Origin: an uncultured Bacteroidota bacterium
GTDB taxonomy: Bacteria > Bacteroidota > Bacteroidia > UKL13-3
Direction of reading: 5' to 3'
DNA length: 64,000 bases
Assembly (NCBI GenBank): GCA_903850915.1
Contig: CAINMV010000029.1
Span: 186,001-250,000, forward strand
Shown here: positions 43,338 to 52,435 of the stretch, one piece after another
Numbering within the stretch: position 1 is the stretch's first letter
Layout of the letters: every line of letters starts with the position of its first letter
The notes under the pieces: model-generated
Seen by the model: the letters and a program-made list of their open reading frames with translations, nothing else
The model's database searches: none
What the model was told of the DNA's origin: nothing
Program-made: the position numbers and the translations under genes

Positions 43338-44537
43338 CTAAGCATCGAGCTCTCCTGCGATTACGTTCAAACTACTTAACGTAAGAATTGCATCGCTTAA
43401 CATTCTTCCTTTAATCATCTCAGTATAGGCTTGATAAAAAATAAAACAAGGACGGCGCATATGCAAGCGGAAAGGAGTTCTTCCACCATCACTTACCAAA
43501 TAAAATCCAAGTTCACCATTTCCTCCTTCTACACAATGATAAACCTCGCCTTTAGGAACATCTGTTTCTCCCATCACAATTTTAAAATGATAAATTAGGG
43601 CTTCCATCTTACTATATACATCCTCTTTAGGAGGTAAAAAGAAATCGGGAACATCGGCGTGTACATCCCCTGAAGGCATCTTTTCAATGGCTTGTTTTAT
43701 GATGCGAAGTGATTGCCACATTTCGTCATTACGCACCATATATCGATCGTAGGTATCACCTTTTTTACCAACTGGTATCTCGAAATCAAAATCTTGATAT
43801 GAAGAATATGGATTCATAACGCGAACATCATAATCCACACCACAAGCACGCAGATTAGGACCTGAGAAGCTATAGCTAAGTGCACGATCTGCACTGATTG
43901 GACCACAATCGATAGTGCGATCCATAAAGATACGATTACGATTTACCAAGTTCCCAAACTCCGTTAATGCGGCTGGAAAATCTTTGATAAAAGCCTCTAT
44001 CTTTTTCCAAGCCGACTCAGGAAATTCACGCTCCATTCCTCCAATACGTCCAATGTTAGTCGTTAAGCGCGAACCACAGATGTCTTCAAAGATTTCATAA
44101 ATGCGCTCACGCGATTGAAATAAATAAAGAAAACCTGTCATGGCACCGGTATCTACAGCAACTACAGTATTGCAAACAATATGATCGGCAATTCGCGAAA
44201 GTTCCATTATTATCACACGCATGTATTCGGCACGCTTAGGCACTTTGCAGCCAATCAACTTCTCCATAGTCATGTGCCATCCCATATTATTAATTGGGGA
44301 AGAGCAGTAATTAAGCCTATCGGTGATGGGTGTAATTTGATTGTATGGACGTCGTTCGGCTAGCTTTTCAAAAGCACGATGAATATAACCAATGGTTGGC
44401 ACAGCATCCACGATAATCTCACCATCCATGGTAAGGATATTTTGAAAAATACCGTGGGTGGCAGGATGCGTAGGACCAAGGTTGAGTGTTGTATATTGTC
44501 TCTTTTCTTCAGCTACAAAATCATCTGTTAGTATCAT
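43338..44537 (-). CDS. nuoD: NADH-quinone oxidoreductase subunit D
   Basis: A 399-residue, hydrogenase-large-subunit-like protein that forms the quinone pocket with NuoB. LNLGPTHPATHG, PTIGYIHRAFEKLAERR, the histidine and tyrosine of the quinone head-group region, and GGNGELGFYLVSDGG near the C terminus are present. NuoC is a separate gene here, not fused as in Escherichia coli. Confidence 0.96.
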   Translation of the reverse strand: MILTDDFVAEEKRQYTTLNLGPTHPATHGIFQNILTMDGEIIVDAVPTIGYIHRAFEKLAERRPYNQITPITDRLNYCSSPINNMGWHMTMEKLIGCKVPKRAEYMRVIIMELSRIADHIVCNTVVAVDTGAMTGFLYLFQSRERIYEIFEDICGSRLTTNIGRIGGMEREFPESAWKKIEAFIKDFPAALTEFGNLVNRNRIFMDRTIDCGPISADRALSYSFSGPNLRACGVDYDVRVMNPYSSYQDFDFEIPVGKKGDTYDRYMVRNDEMWQSLRIIKQAIEKMPSGDVHADVPDFFLPPKEDVYSKMEALIYHFKIVMGETDVPKGEVYHCVEGGNGELGFYLVSDGGRTPFRLHMRRPCFIFYQAYTEMIKGRMLSDAILTLSSLNVIAGELDA

Positions 44538-44573
44538 TGCAAATTGTTAACTTTAATTGTCAATACTTATTTT

Positions 44574-45071
44574 TTATCGTCCGAAAAATTTATCGTCTTT
44601 ATCCTCTCTTTGTAAATCTTCCAATGGATACTCTTTGCGCATGGGATGATAATTCATCTCCTCCATGTTTAAAATACGAACCATTTTGGGGTGGCCTTCA
44701 AAAGTAAATCCGAAAAAATCGAAAGCCTCGCGTTCCATCCAGTTGGCAGCATCATAAATATCAATGATGGTTGGTAATTGCATGTCCTCACGCGACATGA
44801 ATGTTTTAAAACGCACACGCTGGTTGGCAACCAAATTGTGAAGTTGATACATCATGGCAAATTCACGTGATTTTTCATTGTCGGGGAAATGCAAGCCACA
44901 TAAGGTGGTGAGGTAAATGAATCCTTGCTCTTGCTTCATCCAAGCTATGGCATTTTTTATTTCTGGCTTGGTAAATTCGTATACAGGGAAATCGAAATCC
45001 TGACCAACGGTCAGCAATGATGCACCGAACTTTTCCTGAATTTTATTATCCAATATCTCTTTATTTTCCAT
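44574..45071 (-). CDS. nuoC: NADH-quinone oxidoreductase subunit C
   Basis: A 165-residue 30-kDa subunit. NWMEREAFDFFGFTFEGHP and MRKEYPLEDLQREDKDDK are the family signature at residues 125-165. It shapes the peripheral arm next to NuoD. Spacing to nuoD is 36 bases. Confidence 0.95.
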   Translation of the reverse strand: MENKEILDNKIQEKFGASLLTVGQDFDFPVYEFTKPEIKNAIAWMKQEQGFIYLTTLCGLHFPDNEKSREFAMMYQLHNLVANQRVRFKTFMSREDMQLPTIIDIYDAANWMEREAFDFFGFTFEGHPKMVRILNMEEMNYHPMRKEYPLEDLQREDKDDKFFGR

Positions 45072-45121
45072 AAAACGAGGTCTTTATACTAACGTTTAAA
45101 TTAAACCGCGGTAATAAATTA

Positions 45122-45667
45122 TTAAATTCCGTAACTCTCCAATAAAGCTTTGTATTCTGGTGTATCTCGTCTGCGAAAACTTTCGTTCTGAACAAGCTCC
45201 TGAATTTTCAGGATACCATCCAATACTTGCTCCGGGCGAGGTGGACATCCTGGGATATATACGTCAACAGGGATGATACGATCGATACCTTGAAGTACAC
45301 TATAGGTATCAAAAATACCACCCGAAGAAGCACACGCACCCATGCACAATACCCATTTGGGTTCGGCCATCTGTTCGTATACTTGACGAAGAACGGGCGC
45401 CAACTTTTTACTTATCGTGCCCATCACCATTAGCATATCGGCCTGACGCGGGCTAAAACTCATTCGCTCACTTCCAAACCTTGCCAAATCGTAGGTGGAA
45501 GCCATGGTGGCCATAAATTCAATTCCACAACAACTGGTGGCAAAAGGCAATGGCCATAAACTATTTTTACGGGCTAAACCCACCACATCACTAAGTTTAG
45601 TTGCAAAAAAACCTTCCCCTTTTAATCCGGGTGGTTCGTGCTTTGGATCAACAATTATTGTGTTCAT
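45122..45667 (-). CDS. nuoB: NADH-quinone oxidoreductase subunit B
   Basis: A 181-residue subunit that carries the terminal [4Fe-4S] cluster N2. [29 protein letters not shown] and [16 protein letters not shown] hold the four cysteines. It passes electrons to quinone together with NuoD. Confidence 0.97.
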   Translation of the reverse strand: MNTIIVDPKHEPPGLKGEGFFATKLSDVVGLARKNSLWPLPFATSCCGIEFMATMASTYDLARFGSERMSFSPRQADMLMVMGTISKKLAPVLRQVYEQMAEPKWVLCMGACASSGGIFDTYSVLQGIDRIIPVDVYIPGCPPRPEQVLDGILKIQELVQNESFRRRDTPEYKALLESYGI

Positions 45668-45698
45668 TTATTCTTTAAAATCCGTTTGAAAAATAAAA

Positions 45699-46067
45699 TT
45701 AATCTTCCCAAGTTAGTGCTCCTTTTTTTAAGATGTAATAAAATCCGATTAAGAACACGCCGATAAAGGAAAACATCTCAAGCAATCCTTTTAGGGCCAA
45801 CCCCTTGAAATTAACCGCCCATGGATACATAAAAATAACCTCCACATCAAACAAAACGAAAAGAATGGCGACTAAAAAATACTTGATTGAAAAAGGAACT
45901 CTAGCATTTCCTTGAGGTTCGATTCCACATTCGAAGGGTTCGAGTTTGGTTTTAGAGATATTTTTTGGACCGACCAAATGGCTAACCACCATAACAAGGA
46001 CAACGAAACCTAAGGCAACCATAAAAGTGATGGCGATAGGGAGATAATCGGAAGCAGTACTTTGCAT
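45699..46067 (-). CDS. nuoA: NADH-quinone oxidoreductase subunit A
   Basis: A 122-residue membrane subunit with three helices. ATG 46067 (MQSTASDYLPIAI) was chosen because a longer frame to 46127 would start upstream of the -7 box at 46085-46092 and adds an unusual N terminus. KTKLEPFECGIEPQGNARVPFSI-type sequence near residues 42-64 and ILFVLFDVEVIFMYPWAV are the family signature. First gene of nuoABCDEF. Confidence 0.93.
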   Translation of the reverse strand: MQSTASDYLPIAITFMVALGFVVLVMVVSHLVGPKNISKTKLEPFECGIEPQGNARVPFSIKYFLVAILFVLFDVEVIFMYPWAVNFKGLALKGLLEMFSFIGVFLIGFYYILKKGALTWED

Positions 46068-46084
46068 AGTATTGAGATAAAGCG

Positions 46085-46092
46085 CAAAAATA
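46085..46092 (-). promoter_or_regulatory. -7 box TATTTTTG of the nuo operon
   Basis: Minus-strand match to TAnnTTTG ending 17 bases before the nuoA ATG at 46067. No TTG at the usual spacing. Confidence 0.55.
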
Positions 46093-46410
46093 ATACAATA
46101 GTTTATAGAACGGCGGTTCAAGGACATTTTTTTTACACATATTCGTATTTATCTCTACACATTCAAAAAACAAAAAACAACGCATTCGATTTAAATGTTA
46201 TTCGCTAAATCTTATGCCAATATTGGATGACTCGGGATTGCAGTATGCACTACCGCGCTCTATTTCTTTCTTTTAAATAGCATAAAACTACATCTGGTTT
46301 TTCAACATGACAAAAATCATGTAAAAAAGCAGTAAAAGAATGCCCCTTTTAAGTTGAACCTACCATTAAATCGCACTAAATTTCAAGATGATAAAGTGGT
46401 ATTTTTACGT
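46093..46410. other. spacer between the nuo and OmpA-protein promoters
   Basis: About 320 bases separate the two divergent -7 boxes. I see no gene, repeat or clear hairpin in it. Confidence 0.5.
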
Positions 46411-46418
46411 TAATTTTG
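46411..46418 (+). promoter_or_regulatory. -7 box TAATTTTG of the OmpA-family gene
   Basis: Matches TAnnTTTG and ends 10 bases before the ATG at 46429. Confidence 0.5.
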
Positions 46419-46428
46419 TAAAAGCTAT

Positions 46429-48324
46429 ATGTATAAATACCTTAACTTTTTATTGTTTGCCTTTTTCTTCACTCCGTTCGCCTGTATCTCGCAAAAAACT
46501 ACCGTTAATAAAAACGCGAAAGAGCATTATATGAAGGCCGAACGCCTGATGGCAGAGCAACATTTTCAAGAGGCGATAAACGAATACAAAAAAACACTCG
46601 ATTCCGACCCCAATTACTCATATGCTATCTTAGCTTTGGGCGAATGTTATGCGGAATTGAAAAATATTGAAAGTGCAAAAACGTATTATGAGAAATACCT
46701 AGGCAGCAATCCTAAAAAAACAGAGGTTTATTATGCTTTAGGGAAATTATACCGCGACAACATGCGATATAAGGAAGCACTACCCTATTTTGAAACTTTT
46801 ATTGCCAAAGAAAAACTGAACGAAGAACTTAAATCGAAGGCAGCAAAAAGCATCTTAGATTGCAACTTTGCTAAAGATGCAATGCAGCACCCCGTGCCCT
46901 TTGCTCCTGAAAAGGTAGGCATTCAAATTAACACCGATTATCCTGAATATTTCCCTAGCATCAGCGCCGACGAACAGTACTTTATTTTTTCACGACTCGT
47001 AGATTATCGACAAGAAGATATTTATATCACACACAAAGAAAATGGAACTTGGGCGCCTAGTAAACCCATCAGCGAACTAATTAACCACCCCGACTTTAAC
47101 GAAGGGGCACTTTGCATCTCGAGTAATGGGCAATACATCTTTTTTAGCAGCAACAAACAAATGGAAAATTATGGTAGTCATGATATTTATTTTTCGATGC
47201 TGAAAGGAAATACATGGAGCAAACCGTTTAATGCTGGGCCTAAGATAAATACACGTTATTGGGATTCACATCCTAGCTTAACTGCTGATGGAAGAACACT
47301 ATACTTTTTAAGCACAAGGCCCGGTGGCTATGGCGCAGAAGACATTTGGTATACTACCTTAGATAGCACCGACCATTGGATGGAAGCAAAAAACTTAGGT
47401 CCAACCATAAACACCCCGCTTCAAGAATTCACCCCCTTTATCTATGCCGATGGAAATACCTTATTCTTCTCCTCCGACGGGCATGCGGGCATGGGTGGCC
47501 TAGATATTCTTTATAGCATAAAAGATAGCAGCGGCAACTGGAGTGAACCAAAAAACCTTGGATATCCATTAAACACACCCGGAAGAGAATCAGGTTTTGT
47601 ACTTTCGGCCAATGGAAAAACCGCCTTTTATGCCTCAGAGGAAAAAGGAAAACCTTCCAATATCGACATCTACACCTTTGAACTTTACAAAGAAGCACAA
47701 CCTAAACCGGTGGCGTACCTTAAGGGCATTATTACTGACAGTAAAACCGGTAAAATTGTGAAGGCTCGTGTGGAATTAATCGACTTAGAAACTGGTACAA
47801 GTGCAGGTACTGTTCAGAATAACAGTATAAGTGGAGAGTATCTTATTTGCTTGCCACCCAACAAAAACTACGCTTTGAATATTTCCTCTGACGGTTATCT
47901 TTTTTATTCTGAAAACTTTGAGTTCCGATTAAAATCAGGAATCGAGCCAATGCAAAAAGACATTCAGCTTAAGCCCATTGTGGGCGGTGAAATTATTGTG
48001 TTGAATAATGTATTTTTTGAAGTTAACAAAGCTGAATTAAAACCAGAATCGAAGATTGAATTAGATAAAATCTTCAATTTTATGACCTTCAACACCGCTG
48101 TGAAAATGGAAATTAGCGGACATACCGACAATACTGGAGACAAAACCTCCAATCAAAAACTCTCTGAAAACCGCGCTAAAAGCGTGGTGAATTATTTAAT
48201 TAAAAAGGGAATCGACGCTTCACGACTTGTAGCAAAAGGATATGGAGACACCAAGCCCGTATTACCAAATACAAGCAATGAGAATAAAGCAAAAAATAGA
48301 AGAACAGAAATGAAAGTTCTGTAG
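46429..48324 (+). CDS. PorE-like protein: TPR, beta-propeller, carboxypeptidase-regulatory and OmpA domains
   Basis: A 631-residue exported protein (signal in residues 1-21). Domains in order: TPR (about 30-130, KEHYMKAERLMAEQHFQEAI), a PD40/WD40-like propeller (about 165-420, repeated YFPSISADEQYFIFSR, HPSLTADGRTLYFLSTR and FTPFIYADGNTLFFSSD), a carboxypeptidase-regulatory-like beta domain (about 430-510) and an OmpA peptidoglycan-binding domain (about 525-631, ISGHTDNTGD and NRAKSVVNYLIKKG). The same order is known from PorE of the type IX secretion machinery, which ties it to peptidoglycan. Bacteroidota have several such proteins, so exact orthology is not claimed. Confidence 0.87.
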   Translation: MYKYLNFLLFAFFFTPFACISQKTTVNKNAKEHYMKAERLMAEQHFQEAINEYKKTLDSDPNYSYAILALGECYAELKNIESAKTYYEKYLGSNPKKTEVYYALGKLYRDNMRYKEALPYFETFIAKEKLNEELKSKAAKSILDCNFAKDAMQHPVPFAPEKVGIQINTDYPEYFPSISADEQYFIFSRLVDYRQEDIYITHKENGTWAPSKPISELINHPDFNEGALCISSNGQYIFFSSNKQMENYGSHDIYFSMLKGNTWSKPFNAGPKINTRYWDSHPSLTADGRTLYFLSTRPGGYGAEDIWYTTLDSTDHWMEAKNLGPTINTPLQEFTPFIYADGNTLFFSSDGHAGMGGLDILYSIKDSSGNWSEPKNLGYPLNTPGRESGFVLSANGKTAFYASEEKGKPSNIDIYTFELYKEAQPKPVAYLKGIITDSKTGKIVKARVELIDLETGTSAGTVQNNSISGEYLICLPPNKNYALNISSDGYLFYSENFEFRLKSGIEPMQKDIQLKPIVGGEIIVLNNVFFEVNKAELKPESKIELDKIFNFMTFNTAVKMEISGHTDNTGDKTSNQKLSENRAKSVVNYLIKKGIDASRLVAKGYGDTKPVLPNTSNENKAKNRRTEMKVL

Positions 48325-48383
48325 TCTTGAACTTAAGAAGTGTTTTAAATTAAAATTATTAGATAGAGACAAACGCCTTAATG

Positions 48384-49598
48384 CTATTCATAGCGCAGCG
48401 ATTCAATTGGATTTAAGTTGGCTGCTTTTCGTGCAGGAAAGAAACCGGCAAGCACTCCTACTAATAGACAAATAAAGTAAGAGCCGATTACCCAAATCCA
48501 AGGCACTGCAAAATGAGATTTGAAAATCACAGAGATAATATTCCCTACAAGTACGCCTAAAATAATCCCAAACAAACCACCAAACTGGCAGATAACAATA
48601 GCCTCAATAAGAAATTGCTGGCGAATGGAATCGGATTTTGCGCCTAGAGCCTTTCGAATGCCAATTTCATGCGTGCGTTCGGTGACACTAACAAGCATAA
48701 TGTTCATAAGCCCTACCGAGGCTCCCAATAGCGTAATAATACCTACAAGTATGGCAAAAATACGGGCATATCCGGCCAAATCGTCGAGCTTCGTAGCGAA
48801 GCTATCACTGCGACTAATTTGAAAATTATTTTCTTCTGACAATCTTAAATTACGCACGTTACGCATTACTCCTGTTGCTTCATCAACAGCAGCATCCAAT
48901 CGCTCCACATCATTAACAGCAACATTAACGGCATACGAACTATTTTCAGAAACAAACTCAGACCGAGCATTGGTGAGTGGAATAACACACCAACGATCTG
49001 GATTGAAGCCCATACTACTTCCGGCCTTCGCTAGTACTCCAACTACTCTATATTTCTTATCTTGAATACTGATGGTATTTTGTGTGGGATCCATTTTGCT
49101 TTTTCCAAAAAGGGTAGTTGCTACCTCACTGCCTATGATACAAACAGCGTTGCCCGAATTCAATTCGGTAGAAGAAAAGTTACGACCGTTATCCACCTTA
49201 AGTCCGGAATTGGCAAGATAATTTTCATTGCCACCAATCACCATCACATTGGGATTTGTCTTTTCATCTTCAAACTTTAATATGGCATTCCCTGAACAGT
49301 TAGTGGTAATAGAAATGCGAGATGGAAAAGAATAGCTTTGTTCGAACTGCCGTGCTTCAGAATAGGTAATTGTTCGATACACCACCGACTTATTACGCGA
49401 CCGACCAAAACCCATTGAAGATGCTCTGTTTCTAATATTAAAAGTATTTGCGCCCAACGAACTAAAGCTTTCTGTAAGCGATACCTTCAAGGCCTCAACG
49501 GCGGTAAGCGTGCCTACAATAGCCATAATACCAAATGCTATAATTAGCATGGTAAGAACACTCCGAAGCATATTGCCTCGGATGCTACTCATGGCCAT
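48384..49598 (-). CDS. MacB-type ABC transporter permease
   Basis: A 404-residue permease with the MacB/FtsX layout: one N-terminal helix (residues 10-33), a periplasmic domain of about 230 residues and three C-terminal helices around VGIITLLGASVGLMNIMLVSV. The cytoplasmic coupling region RTHEIGIRKALGAKSDSIRQQFLIEAIVI is present in parts. The family usually starts with a longer amphipathic helix. That helix is encoded upstream in frame (TINLLETFK) but without ATG, GTG or TTG, so the ATG at 49598 is used with doubt. Neither the ATPase nor an adaptor gene is adjacent. Confidence 0.85.
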   Translation of the reverse strand: MAMSSIRGNMLRSVLTMLIIAFGIMAIVGTLTAVEALKVSLTESFSSLGANTFNIRNRASSMGFGRSRNKSVVYRTITYSEARQFEQSYSFPSRISITTNCSGNAILKFEDEKTNPNVMVIGGNENYLANSGLKVDNGRNFSSTELNSGNAVCIIGSEVATTLFGKSKMDPTQNTISIQDKKYRVVGVLAKAGSSMGFNPDRWCVIPLTNARSEFVSENSSYAVNVAVNDVERLDAAVDEATGVMRNVRNLRLSEENNFQISRSDSFATKLDDLAGYARIFAILVGIITLLGASVGLMNIMLVSVTERTHEIGIRKALGAKSDSIRQQFLIEAIVICQFGGLFGIILGVLVGNIISVIFKSHFAVPWIWVIGSYFICLLVGVLAGFFPARKAANLNPIESLRYE

Positions 49599-49658
49599 TT
49601 TAAAAGTTTCTAGAAGATTGATAGTATTATTTGTTATGAGATGATATTTGGTGGGAAA

Positions 49659-50018
49659 TTAAATGCTGAAAGATGTACCGCAACCACACGTGCTCTTGGC
49701 GTTCGGATTTATAAAAACAAACCCTCTTGAATTTAGGCCATCTTGATAGTCAACACTCATACCAATAAGGTACATACCATGTGCCTTATTCATTATCATC
49801 GGGATGCCTTGATGAATATAATGATTATCGTTTTCCTCTGCTTTTTCAAATGCTAGCACATATGTCATTCCAGCACATCCACCTCCTTTAACGCCAACAC
49901 GCAAAAGAGTTTCAGGCACAAATTCATCAGAGTTAAAAAGTCGTTTAATTTCTACAATAGCACTTTCAGTAAATGCAACGGGTATTGTAGCTTGAAGGGT
50001 ATCGGTAGTTTCAATCAT
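49659..50018 (-). CDS. A-type Fe-S carrier protein (IscA/ErpA/SufA)
   Basis: A 119-residue HesB-fold protein. The three conserved cysteines are C48 (GVKGGGCAGMTYVL), C111 and C113 (STCGCGTSFSI). It carries an Fe-S cluster or iron to target proteins. It is monocistronic here; sufBCDS are not adjacent. Which of the A-type proteins it is cannot be decided. Confidence 0.93.
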   Translation of the reverse strand: MIETTDTLQATIPVAFTESAIVEIKRLFNSDEFVPETLLRVGVKGGGCAGMTYVLAFEKAEENDNHYIHQGIPMIMNKAHGMYLIGMSVDYQDGLNSRGFVFINPNAKSTCGCGTSFSI

Positions 50019-50179
50019 TTGGTTGTAAAACAGGAAATGTAAAAGCCTGAATCATTGCAAAATTAACGAAAAAAGCATGAAAAACATCGAAACATTTATC
50101 ACCCCCCATCTCTGCTAAGCAACCTTGTAAAACCATTTTACAAACCCCAAAATTACACGAAACAATCTGAAATAAAATT

Positions 50180-50187
50180 TATATTTG
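50180..50187 (+). promoter_or_regulatory. -7 box TATATTTG of the DUF4290 gene, leaderless
   Basis: Matches TAnnTTTG and ends 5 bases before the ATG at 50193, so transcription should begin at about the start codon. Confidence 0.55.
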
Positions 50188-50192
50188 CATTT

Positions 50193-50957
50193 ATGAATCT
50201 AAAACAAGTTCCGGGAGGTGAGTTGGAATATAACACCCAGCGTGAAGATTTGATTATTGCAGAATACGGAAGGAATATTCAAAATATGGTTGAGTTTGTT
50301 AAAGCAACTCAGGATAGGACAGAGCGCAACAGACTTGCGATGGCGGTAGTGCAAGTAATGGGACAATTAAGTCCTCAACTACGTGATGTTCCAGATTTCA
50401 AACAAAAACTTTGGGATCATCTTTTTGTGATGGCCAAGTTCGATCTCGATATCGACTCTCCCTTCCCAATGCCTGATCCGGTGGTACTTGCAGCCCGACC
50501 AACGCCTGTGCCTTATAATACTGCCGTTCCAAAAGTTCGTTTCTATGGCAAAGGAATAGAAATGTTATTAAAAAAATGCGGTGAGCTCGAAGAAGGGGAA
50601 GAACGTAAAGCTTTTGCACAAGCCATGGGTAACTTAATGAAAACGTATCATAAAGCGTGGAATGATGAAAATGTTAGTGATGAAGCGATTGCGCAACAAA
50701 TGGTAGAATTATCGAAAGGCTCCCTTACACCTTATGAAGGTATGAGCTTCCGTTATGAGAAATTACAAGGGAAAAACATTCCGAATAATAACCCATTTCG
50801 TGCGACCAACAACAATCCAAACAGAAATAAAAATTTCAAAAACAACCGAAACAACAACCAAAATCGCAACAACAACAATAACAACAACAACCAAAATCGG
50901 AATAACAACCCCAATAGCAACAATCCGAACAACCCAAATTACAAATTCAAGAAATAA
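50193..50957 (+). CDS. DUF4290 protein with asparagine-rich tail
   Basis: A 254-residue protein. Residues 1-200 match DUF4290, a family restricted, as far as I know, to Bacteroidota: LEYNTQREDLIIAEYGRNIQ, LAMAVVQVMGQLSPQLRD, FKQKLWDHLFVMAKFDLDID. Residues 205-254 are a low-complexity tail rich in Asn with scattered Arg, Lys and Phe. The tail is disordered and may bind nucleic acid, but that is a guess. It lies 97 bases before murA in the same direction, which suggests an operon. Confidence 0.85.
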   Translation: MNLKQVPGGELEYNTQREDLIIAEYGRNIQNMVEFVKATQDRTERNRLAMAVVQVMGQLSPQLRDVPDFKQKLWDHLFVMAKFDLDIDSPFPMPDPVVLAARPTPVPYNTAVPKVRFYGKGIEMLLKKCGELEEGEERKAFAQAMGNLMKTYHKAWNDENVSDEAIAQQMVELSKGSLTPYEGMSFRYEKLQGKNIPNNNPFRATNNNPNRNKNFKNNRNNNQNRNNNNNNNNQNRNNNPNSNNPNNPNYKFKK

Positions 50958-51054
50958 TTTTGAATGTCACGTTTGCTTTTCAAGATTCCTCACCGCCAAA
51001 TAGCATTATAAATCAAATAAAAAACGCTGCGGCATAAATTAAACCATTCATTCT

Positions 51055-52362
51055 ATGTCTTCTTTCCATATTCAAGGTAACGCCCAATTAAAAGGTGAAA
51101 TCACACCTCAAGGCGCAAAAAACGAGGCGTTGCAAATTATATCTGCTGTTCTATTAACACCTAAAAAAGTAACGATTTCCAACATCCCGAACATTCGCGA
51201 TGTAATGAAGCTAATCGAACTACTTCAAGATTTGGGCGTTACTGTGAATAAAATTAACGACGACACCTATGAATTTGAATCAAGAAACATCAATTTAGAA
51301 TATCTAAACACTCAAGAGTTTAAAGTTAAAGGCGCAGCCTTGCGTGGATCTATTATGATATTAGGACCACTTTTGGCTCGATTTGGTAAAGGATATATCC
51401 CTGCTCCGGGAGGCGATAAAATTGGCCGTCGTCGTTTAGATACACACTTCACTGGTTTTATGGCGTTAGGTGCGAAATTTGAATATGATGCTGCTACACA
51501 ATTTTACAAAGTAGACGCCACCGACCTTAAGGGAACCTACATGCTTTTAGATGAACCTTCGGTAACAGGTACAGCAAATATTGTAATGGCTGCATCGCTA
51601 TCCAAAGGTACCACCACCATTTACAATGCAGCTTGCGAACCCTATTTGCAACAATTATGCAAAATGCTTAACAGCATGGGTGCGAAAATATCAGGAATCG
51701 GCAGCAACCTACTTACAATCGATGGCGTAGATTCCTTGAATGGCACCAGCCATCGTATGTTAAGTGATATGATTGAGGTAGGCAGTTTTATTGGCTTAGC
51801 TGCGATGACACGTAGCGAACTTACTATTAAAAATGCAGGGATTAAAGACTTAGGCATCATTCCAACTATTTTCCGAAGACTAGGAATTGATGTGCAAGAA
51901 AGAGGAGATGATCTATTTATCCCGCAGCAAGATTCCTATAAAATAGAAACCTTCATCGATGGCAGTATACTCACCATTGCCGATGGGCCATGGCCTATGT
52001 TTACTCCTGATTTGATAAGCATCGTTTTAGTAACTGCCATTCAAGCTCAAGGAAATGTATTGATACATCAAAAGATGTTCGAAAGCCGCCTGTTTTTTGT
52101 AGATAACCTCATCGACATGGGTGCTCAAATTATATTATGCGACCCTCATCGTGCCACCGTAATGGGCTTGGCGCGCAAACAGCAGCTTCGCGGAATTACA
52201 ATGAGCAGTCCAGACATTAGAGCTGGGGTATCTTTGCTTATTGCAGCCTTAAGCGCGAGAACACCAAGTACAATTCACAACGTGGAACAAATAGATAGAG
52301 GTTACCAATATATCGACACGCGATTAAATGCGTTAGGCGCGGGTATTGAAAGAATTGGGTAG
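51055..52362 (+). CDS. murA: UDP-N-acetylglucosamine enolpyruvyl transferase MurA (Asp-type)
   Basis: A 435-residue MurA that starts peptidoglycan precursor synthesis by adding phosphoenolpyruvate to UDP-GlcNAc. The uridine-binding GAKNEALQIISA and the repeated inside-out alpha/beta domains are intact. The catalytic loop reads IPAPGGDKIGRRRLD: the usual Cys115 (E. coli numbering) is Asp121 here. The Cys-to-Asp form is active and insensitive to fosfomycin in other bacteria. It follows the DUF4290 gene. Confidence 0.96.
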   Translation: MSSFHIQGNAQLKGEITPQGAKNEALQIISAVLLTPKKVTISNIPNIRDVMKLIELLQDLGVTVNKINDDTYEFESRNINLEYLNTQEFKVKGAALRGSIMILGPLLARFGKGYIPAPGGDKIGRRRLDTHFTGFMALGAKFEYDAATQFYKVDATDLKGTYMLLDEPSVTGTANIVMAASLSKGTTTIYNAACEPYLQQLCKMLNSMGAKISGIGSNLLTIDGVDSLNGTSHRMLSDMIEVGSFIGLAAMTRSELTIKNAGIKDLGIIPTIFRRLGIDVQERGDDLFIPQQDSYKIETFIDGSILTIADGPWPMFTPDLISIVLVTAIQAQGNVLIHQKMFESRLFFVDNLIDMGAQIILCDPHRATVMGLARKQQLRGITMSSPDIRAGVSLLIAALSARTPSTIHNVEQIDRGYQYIDTRLNALGAGIERIG

Positions 52363-52435
52363 TTTTTTAGTTTCTGGCAGATCTTATTTAGTCTCCATCA
52401 GACCGTATTCATTAGATTTTAATGATTCTAATTTA

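Noticed and set aside
46068-46127. Longer N terminus of NuoA
   Set aside because: The -7 box at 46085-46092 lies inside this extension, and the added residues are not NuoA-like.
50800-50957. Asn-rich tail of the DUF4290 protein as a sequencing or frameshift artefact
   Set aside because: The frame stays open to a normal stop and the bias is in AAC/AAT codons; such disordered tails are common. Kept as part of the gene.
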